Source: DATBHW01 sp046704085 (lineage in GTDB: Bacteria > Chloroflexota > Ktedonobacteria > Ktedonobacterales > DATBGS01). From it: DNA of 64,000 nt. Location: contig JBJKSJ010000038.1 in the NCBI GenBank assembly GCA_046704085.1, forward strand, positions 1-64,000, in the 5' to 3' direction. Of this stretch, positions 59,034-64,000 are shown in pieces. The notes under the pieces are model-generated. The model did not search any database. It was not told the origin of the DNA and saw only the letters and a program-made list of their open reading frames with translations. The position numbers and the translations under genes were made by a program. Numbering within the stretch: the stretch's first letter is position 1; every line of letters begins with the position of its first letter.

Positions 59034-59828
59034 TCAGCCGCCGATCTGGAGGCGATAGCCAATGCCTGGCTCGGTCAGCAGATAGCGTGGGCGGCTGGGA
59101 TCGGGTTCAATCTTGCGCCGAAGCTGGCCTACAAAGACCCGCAGATAGTGCGCCTCATCCTCATATTCTGGCCCCCAGACCGCGCGCAGAAGCGTGCGGT
59201 GCGTCACCACTTTCCCAGCATTTATCGCCAGGTATTTGAGTACCTCATACTCCGTGGGAGTCAGCCGCACCTCGTTCTGTCCAACCAGCACACGGCGACG
59301 CTCAAAGTCAATCAGCAGCGCGCCAGTTTGGAACTGCGCCTCGGCGCCGCTTCCACCGCCTGCATGCGCCGCATGGCGCAGGGCAACACGCACGCGGGCG
59401 ATCAACTCGCCCATGCTGAACGGCTTGGTGAGATAATCATCCGCGCCCAGTTCCAGGGCCGTAATCTTATCCTGATCGGCGCCGCGCACTGAAAGCACAA
59501 TGATGGGGACGGAGGACCAGCCGCGAAGCTGGCGACAGACTTCGATACCATCCATATCTGGCAGCGCCAGATCGAGAATGACCACATCAGGGTGCCAGCG
59601 CGCGACGAATTCCATGCCCTGGCCGCCAGTGGGCGCCCATTCGACGGCGAACTCCGCTCCCGCCAGGCCAGTGCGCAGCGCCCGTCGAATCTCCGGCTCA
59701 TCATCGATTACCAACACGCGCACACCTCCTGTCACCCGCGAGGCGGCGAGCGTCTCTGGCTGCTCAGGCAGCAACTCCGCTGGCCTGGAGTCAGGGGGCC
59801 GAGGCGCTGGCGCTGGTTCGTTGTTCAT
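59034..59828 (-). CDS. OmpR-family response regulator, KdpE-like
   Basis: A 264-residue protein. A polar 40-residue N-terminus precedes the receiver: VRVLVIDDEPEIRRALRTGL, phosphoacceptor D86 in VVILDLALPDMDGIEVC and Lys in DDYLTKPFSMGELIARVRVA. The winged-helix OmpR output domain has RLTPTEYEVLKYLAINAGKV, then THRTLLRAVWGPEYEDEAHY and RVFVGQLRRKIEPDP. The GPEYEDEAHYLRV block is characteristic of KdpE. ATG at 59828 (GGAAGC upstream) overlaps the kinase gene by 38 bp. No kdpFABC in the window, so it may control something other than potassium uptake. Confidence 0.88.
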   Translation of the reverse strand: MNNEPAPAPRPPDSRPAELLPEQPETLAASRVTGGVRVLVIDDEPEIRRALRTGLAGAEFAVEWAPTGGQGMEFVARWHPDVVILDLALPDMDGIEVCRQLRGWSSVPIIVLSVRGADQDKITALELGADDYLTKPFSMGELIARVRVALRHAAHAGGGSGAEAQFQTGALLIDFERRRVLVGQNEVRLTPTEYEVLKYLAINAGKVVTHRTLLRAVWGPEYEDEAHYLRVFVGQLRRKIEPDPSRPRYLLTEPGIGYRLQIGG

Positions 59829-61680
59829 CGCTGGCTTCCATCGTAGGTATCGTCGCGCCCCTGGCAGAAGGCGCGAGTTCAGGTAATTCGCCGCTTGGCC
59901 GATCAGCAGGAATCGGCAGCGTAAAGAGAAAACTTGACCCCTCGCCAGGTCGGCTTTCCGCCCAGATGCGCCCCTGGTGGACGCGGATAATATTGGCGCA
60001 AATCGCCAGGCCCAGGCCCGTTCCGGCGGGCGAGCGCATATCTGCCCAGGGGAGGCGAACCTGCGGGACGCGATAGAACTTATCAAAGATCAGCTTCAAC
60101 TGATCGGCGGCAATCCCAATGCCCTGATCTGAGACACGCACCTCCAACTCCCCAGGATTGCCAACCACCCGCGCCTGCACGCGAATGCTGCTCTGGGGCG
60201 GCGAATACTTCAGCGCGTTCTCGATCAGATTGGTGAGGACACGCTCGATCTGCCCGTGATCCAACAGCGCCAGCGGGAGGCTTTCTGGAACCTCCACCTC
60301 GATCTTCCGGTTGCGAGTCTGCCCAGCCAGATCAAGCCGGTCCAGGACCGTTGCAATCACATCTCCGATGAGATGCCAGTCTTTCTCTGGCTGCGCCGTG
60401 CCCGATTCCAATTGAGAGAGGTCCAGCAGATTGCTGACCAGTTGGTTCAGCCGATCAACACTGGCATCAATCGATTCGATGAACTCCAGGCGATCCTTCT
60501 CCTGCCAGGTCATGCCTGGCTGAAGGAGGCTGCTGGTTGCGGCCTTGATCGCCGAGAGCGGGGTGCGCAAATCATGGGTGACAGAACCTAGCAGCACATT
60601 CTTCAGGTGGTCGCTCTCGCGCAGCGCCTCGGCATGGATGGCCTGCTGCTGCAACGCGAGCCGTTCTAATGCCAGCGCCATCTGGCCGCAGAAGGTCAGA
60701 AAGAGCTGTGCTTGCGGGCCACGCTCACGCTCTGCGGCCACATTCAACGCGGCGCCCACAGCAAGCAAGGTTCGCCCGGTCACAAGGCAATGAAGTTCAG
60801 AACTCCCTGCAATCCCCAGCAACCCAAGGACGCGATGGCTGCTGAGCAGGGGAACGTAGAAAACGGTATAGCCGCCCTCCTGATCCAAAGAGACATCCTG
60901 ACCCACCGGAGCGCCATGCTGCAACGCCCATCTCGCCAGGAATGCCTGTTCACGCACTTCCAGGTTCAACGCCTTCTGCGCCGGGCTACCAGCGGGTGTG
61001 ACCGTTCGCGTGACGAGTGTTCCCTGCGCATCTGGCACAATCAGCGCGGCAGCAGCCACCCCAGAGGAGGCAAAGACCTGCGTGACCTGCTGAACCAGCC
61101 CCTGAAGCAACTGCTCCTCATCCGTCGTCGAGGCGATCATCTGTGTTAGCGCGTAGAGGCGGGCCGTGCGCTGCTGGCTGGCAAGCGCCTCCTGCACATG
61201 CGCCTGGACGGTCGCCGTAAGCTGACCGATGACCAGCGCCGTCGCCAGCAATGCCAACAATGAAATCCACTGCGCGGGATCATCGACTGTGAAGCGGTAG
61301 AGCGGCGGGACGAAGAAGAAGTCATACGCCAGAAACGCCAGAAAAGAGGCCAGAATCGCCGGACGGCGCCCAAAGGCAACCGCTAGCCAGAGAACAACGG
61401 GAAGATAAATCAGCGAAAGGTTGTTAACATGAAAAAAAGCAGTCACGAGGCCAATACAGAGTGTTGCCAGCGCGACCCCCAGCGCCGCCGCCGCATAGCC
61501 TATCAGCGCACGTGGCTGATGCCCGGAGAGGCGCAGTCCACCGCCGATAGCGCGCAGGAACCGACGCCTGGGGGCATGCGGGATCACAACCCGCTGAACA
61601 ATTTGCTTCTGGGATGGTTGGCGCTCGTTTCCTGTTGTCTGCCCCTGCTCACGTTGGAGGGGCAGCTCTTTAATAGCCAT
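59791..61680 (-). CDS. KdpD-like sensor histidine kinase lacking the N-terminal sensor domains
   Basis: A 629-residue protein. After about 50 polar residues comes the DUF4118 four-helix module: YAAAALGVALATLCIGLVTA, LPVVLWLAVAFGRRPAILAS and FLAFLAYDFFFVPPLYRFTV. A GAF domain (about 175-320) precedes HisKA (VTHDLRTPLSAIKAA, H369) and HATPase (LTNLIENALKYSPPQS, VSDQGIGIA, GTGLGLAICANII). Full KdpD proteins are about 900 residues with an N-terminal KdpD/UspA sensor region; that part is absent. ATG at 61680 follows AGGAGAACC. Forms an operon with the KdpE-like regulator. Confidence 0.88.
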   Translation of the reverse strand: MAIKELPLQREQGQTTGNERQPSQKQIVQRVVIPHAPRRRFLRAIGGGLRLSGHQPRALIGYAAAALGVALATLCIGLVTAFFHVNNLSLIYLPVVLWLAVAFGRRPAILASFLAFLAYDFFFVPPLYRFTVDDPAQWISLLALLATALVIGQLTATVQAHVQEALASQQRTARLYALTQMIASTTDEEQLLQGLVQQVTQVFASSGVAAAALIVPDAQGTLVTRTVTPAGSPAQKALNLEVREQAFLARWALQHGAPVGQDVSLDQEGGYTVFYVPLLSSHRVLGLLGIAGSSELHCLVTGRTLLAVGAALNVAAERERGPQAQLFLTFCGQMALALERLALQQQAIHAEALRESDHLKNVLLGSVTHDLRTPLSAIKAATSSLLQPGMTWQEKDRLEFIESIDASVDRLNQLVSNLLDLSQLESGTAQPEKDWHLIGDVIATVLDRLDLAGQTRNRKIEVEVPESLPLALLDHGQIERVLTNLIENALKYSPPQSSIRVQARVVGNPGELEVRVSDQGIGIAADQLKLIFDKFYRVPQVRLPWADMRSPAGTGLGLAICANIIRVHQGRIWAESRPGEGSSFLFTLPIPADRPSGELPELAPSARGATIPTMEASDEQRTSASASAP

Positions 61681-61875
61681 TCTCAGGGTTCTCCTACCCA
61701 AACTGAACAAACCTTCATCAGCACGCATGCTGGTCCGAAAAGCATTATACCCTCCCGATTCAGAAATAAGTAGATAACATTCCATCCAATGGCACAAACG
61801 GGCCACAACTCCCTCCCGGAAAGATAGCGCACAGGGGGAGCTTGCTTCGGCAGGAAGGTTGGCGCTGCGCATCTC

Positions 61876-61904
61876 TTGCGCTTGCTTCGCAGGTATGGTA
61901 TGAT
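61876..61904 (+). promoter_or_regulatory. Promoter of the TPP-riboswitch transcript
   Basis: TTGCGC (61876-61881), 17 bp, TATGAT (61899-61904) with an extended -10 (TGGTATGAT). The riboswitch begins about 45 bp downstream. Confidence 0.65.
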
Positions 61905-61948
61905 CCATGCAGGGAACAGTATCTACCTTGTAAGAAAACATGTTGCCG

Positions 61949-62041
<93 letters not shown>

Positions 62042-62065
62042 GGGATGCCATAGGCACCACCAGGC

Positions 62066-62092
62066 AGGCGCTGGAAGTATCCAGCGCCTTTT
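62066..62092 (+). terminator. Riboswitch expression-platform terminator
   Basis: Perfect 10-bp arms (AGGCGCTGGA / TCCAGCGCCT) with an AGTA loop, followed by TTTTG. It lies 25 nt after the aptamer and 18 nt before the ATPase start. Confidence 0.88.
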
Positions 62093-62110
62093 GTATTGGT
62101 GGCGCCAGTG

Positions 62111-62962
62111 ATGAACGCTTTATCCTTGACGACGCCCGTCACGCTCGCGGTTGAGGGCGTCTCCAAAGTCTTCCCGCAGCGGGGCAAGTCCCCGCTGGCG
62201 GTGCTTGATCGCATCTCGCTCCAGGCGCGCGCGGGCGAGTTTATCAGCGTCGTTGGCCCCAGCGGCTCCGGAAAAAGCACGCTGCTCTCGATCATCGCCG
62301 GGCTGGAAGAACCCTCCGAGGGCAGCATCGCCCTGGACGGCGACCCCGACGCGCCGCGCCTGGGGCAGATCGGCTATATGCCCCAGCGCGACTTGCTGCT
62401 GCCCTGGCGCAACGCACTGGACAATGCCCTTGCTGGCATCCAGGTGCAGGGGATGCCCAAACGCGAGGCGCGCAAGCGCGCCCATGACCTCTTCTGCCAG
62501 TTTGGCCTGGCCGAGTTCGAGCGCAGCTATCCCCACGAGCTTTCCGGCGGCATGCGCCAGCGCGTCGCCTTTGCGCGCACCGTGTTGGCCGCGCGCAACC
62601 TCATGCTGCTGGATGAACCCTTCGGCGCGCTGGACGCCTTTACCCGCCTCCAGATGCAGCGCTGGCTGCTCGACATCTGGGGGCAGTTGGGCAAAGCGGC
62701 CATCCTCGTGACGCATGACCCCGAAGAGGCGCTCTTGCTGGCCGACCGCGTGTACGTCTTTTCGGCCCGCCCGGCGCGGGTCATCCTGACGCTGGATGTG
62801 GCTCTGCCGCGCCCCCGCCCGGCAGAGATCGTCGGCACGCCCGATTTTGCGCGCCTGAAAGCGCGGCTCCTGCGAGCGCTGCTCACCGGCCAGGATGTCC
62901 CGCTGGAGCCGCTTCAGGATCAGGCGCAGCCTCAAGAAGCTGCCCAGGAGGCGCCACGATGA
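62111..62962 (+). CDS. Thiamine-precursor ABC transporter ATP-binding protein (ThiZ/SsuB-like)
   Basis: A 283-residue ABC ATPase: Walker A VVGPSGSGKSTLLSIIAG, Q-loop YMPQRDLLLPWRNALDNA, signature HELSGGMRQRVAFARTVL, Walker B LMLLDEPFGALDAFTRLQMQ, switch His in LVTHDPEEALLLADRV. The LLPWR after the Q-loop is typical of the nitrate/sulfonate/taurine and ThiZ group. The TPP riboswitch directly upstream identifies the pathway as thiamine-related. The ATG at 62111 has a weak RBS; TTG and GTG codons a few codons earlier are possible. It overlaps the permease gene by 4 bp. Confidence 0.9.
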   Translation: MNALSLTTPVTLAVEGVSKVFPQRGKSPLAVLDRISLQARAGEFISVVGPSGSGKSTLLSIIAGLEEPSEGSIALDGDPDAPRLGQIGYMPQRDLLLPWRNALDNALAGIQVQGMPKREARKRAHDLFCQFGLAEFERSYPHELSGGMRQRVAFARTVLAARNLMLLDEPFGALDAFTRLQMQRWLLDIWGQLGKAAILVTHDPEEALLLADRVYVFSARPARVILTLDVALPRPRPAEIVGTPDFARLKARLLRALLTGQDVPLEPLQDQAQPQEAAQEAPR

Positions 62963-63849
62963 GAATCCTCCGCGCAATCTTGCGCGCCTGGCCGCCAGTG
63001 CTGCTCATCTTCTTGCTGCTGGCCCTCTGGCAGTTGTATGTGCAGACTCAGAACATCGACCCATTGATTCTCCCCGCGCCGCTGCGCATCTTCTCGGCGA
63101 CCATCGCCAACCGCTCGACCTTTGCGGCGCATATCGGAACGACCGTCTATGAAACGCTGGTCGGCCTGGGCGTCTCGCTGGCGTTTGGCGTGCTGACGGC
63201 GGCCATCATCGACCTCTCTTCCCCGCTGCGGCGGGCCGTCTATCCGATACTGGTAGCCTCGCAGGCCATCCCCATCGTCGCCATCGCCCCGCTGCTCATC
63301 TTCTCATTCGGCTATGGCCTGCTGCCAAAAGTGATTGTCGTCACCCTGGTCTGCTTCTTTCCCATAACCGTCTCGATGGCCGATGGCCTGCGCAGCACCG
63401 ACCCCGAACTGATCAAGCTCTTTCGCACCTTTGGCGCGGGTGAACTGGTCATCTTCTGGCGCGTGCGCCTGCCACACGCGCTGCCGTCGTTCTTCTCTGG
63501 CCTGCGCATCGCGGCCACCTATGCCGTCATCGGCGCCATTCTGGGCGAGTACGTCGGCGCAACGTATGGCCTGGGCGTGCTGCTTGAACTGGAGCAGCGT
63601 TCGTTCCGCACTGATCTGGTCTTTGGGGATGCCATCATCACCGCGTTACTCAGTATTGCCTTATTTGTGCTGGTTTCGTTGATTGAGCGCGTCGCCCTGC
63701 CCTGGTATTACGCCGCTGGGCGCGAGCGCGACTGGCGCGACGCCGGGCGACGTCCGAAACGCCGCCATCGGGCTGCGCGCCGGAGCAACCATCCGACAAA
63801 CCTGCCTGAAACAGTCCAGGCAGAGCCAACCCAGGAAGTTCCAGCCTGA
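62959..63849 (+). CDS. Thiamine-precursor ABC transporter permease (ThiX/SsuC-like)
   Basis: A 296-residue permease with six membrane helices. The coupling-helix (EAA-type) region is LIKLFRTFGAGELVIFWRVR, followed by LPHALPSFFSGLRIAATYAV and GAILGEYVGATYGLGVLLEL. SQAIPIVAIAPLLIFSFGYG is the usual block of the SsuC/TauC/ThiX type. A basic Arg-rich C-terminal tail (ERDWRDAGRRPKRRHRAARR) of about 50 residues is longer than usual. It imports pyrimidine thiamine precursors together with the ATPase and the following binding lipoprotein. Confidence 0.9.
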   Translation: MRILRAILRAWPPVLLIFLLLALWQLYVQTQNIDPLILPAPLRIFSATIANRSTFAAHIGTTVYETLVGLGVSLAFGVLTAAIIDLSSPLRRAVYPILVASQAIPIVAIAPLLIFSFGYGLLPKVIVVTLVCFFPITVSMADGLRSTDPELIKLFRTFGAGELVIFWRVRLPHALPSFFSGLRIAATYAVIGAILGEYVGATYGLGVLLELEQRSFRTDLVFGDAIITALLSIALFVLVSLIERVALPWYYAAGRERDWRDAGRRPKRRHRAARRSNHPTNLPETVQAEPTQEVPA

Positions 63850-63864
63850 AGAAAAGGGGACATT

Positions 63865-64000
63865 ATGAAGTCGCTGCTTCGTCGCATCTGGCTCTTACTG
63901 CTGCCGGGCTTATTTCTAGTGGTAGGCTGCGGAACCGCTGCACAGAGCCAGGGGTCACAACACCTCACACCCGTCTCGATTGCCCTGGATTGGACACCAA
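63865..64000 (+). CDS. Thiamine-precursor binding lipoprotein (NMT1/THI5-like), 5' part
   Basis: ATG at 63865 with AAGAAAAGGGGA upstream. The 45 codons seen encode a lipoprotein signal (WLLLLPGLFLVVGC, lipobox Cys at 21), a polar linker, and the first strand VSIALDWTP. The L-D-W-x-P block is the start of NMT1/THI5-like (ThiY) substrate-binding proteins, which bind formylaminopyrimidine or HMP. The rest lies beyond the window. This agrees with the TPP riboswitch upstream. Confidence 0.88.
   Translation, partial: MKSLLRRIWLLLLPGLFLVVGCGTAAQSQGSQHLTPVSIALDWTP

Overview
The window is a GC-rich bacterial chromosome segment. It most resembles Chloroflexota, class Ktedonobacteria (inference, moderate confidence). 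The main pointers are a large ATP-dependent LuxR regulator with an N-terminal EWFAWL / RFTARKQ type domain that I associate with Ktedonobacteria, several zinc-ribbon or proline-rich membrane proteins, many PAS/GAF histidine kinases, and sigma70-like promoters (TTGACA-N17-TATAAT type). No rRNA, tRNA, CRISPR array, phage genes or transposase were seen.

Layout. 0-9.8 kb: mostly minus-strand genes: the 5' part of a phosphoesterase, a Vgb-like beta-propeller lipoprotein, the tRNA methylthiotransferase mtaB, a zinc-ribbon membrane protein, an FMN reductase, then a VOC protein (plus strand) and a Gfo/Idh/MocA oxidoreductase. Three copies of a dispersed GC-rich repeat lie here, one running into the start of the Vgb-like gene. 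9.9-18.7 kb: a WD40 lipoprotein and FAD oxidoreductase pair, a proline-rich membrane protein, a GAF protein, a ROK sugar kinase, a polytopic membrane protein and an alpha/beta hydrolase. 18.7-27.7 kb: a pentose-type sugar operon with a binding lipoprotein, single-domain ATPase, permease, ROK repressor, xylose-isomerase-like protein, xylulokinase and a thioesterase-like protein. 27.7-36.7 kb: a vWA membrane protein, a large histidine kinase, tandem duplicated SDRs, a GT87-like glycosyltransferase and a DUF1003-like protein.

36.8-46.6 kb: cytochrome bd oxidase (cydAB), a NarL/NarX-like two-component pair, a second GAF/PAS histidine kinase, and a Vps62-like membrane protein with a small membrane partner. 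46.7-59 kb: a flavoprotein lacking the redox cysteines of its family, a glucose-dehydrogenase-like enzyme, a PLDc_N membrane peptide, a GH63-type glucosidase, a HtrA-like protease, the big LuxR regulator, a CMD-family protein and a SHOCT protein. Six copies of a nearly invariant 16-bp motif, TGTATCNAAAGATGTA, occur only in the intergenic gaps of this region (49.4-57.8 kb), always as inverted pairs. This is the most notable unexplained signal: either a local operator set or the terminal repeats of small elements. 59-64 kb: a KdpE/KdpD-like pair without kdpFABC nearby, then a TPP riboswitch with a transcription terminator controlling a thiamine-precursor ABC transporter (ATPase, permease, and a binding lipoprotein cut by the window edge).

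Convergent gene pairs are commonly separated by long perfect hairpins (for example 8703-8754, 27677-27736, 36781-36818, 58974-58997). Start codons below were chosen by ribosome-binding site and family alignment, so several differ from the longest open frame.
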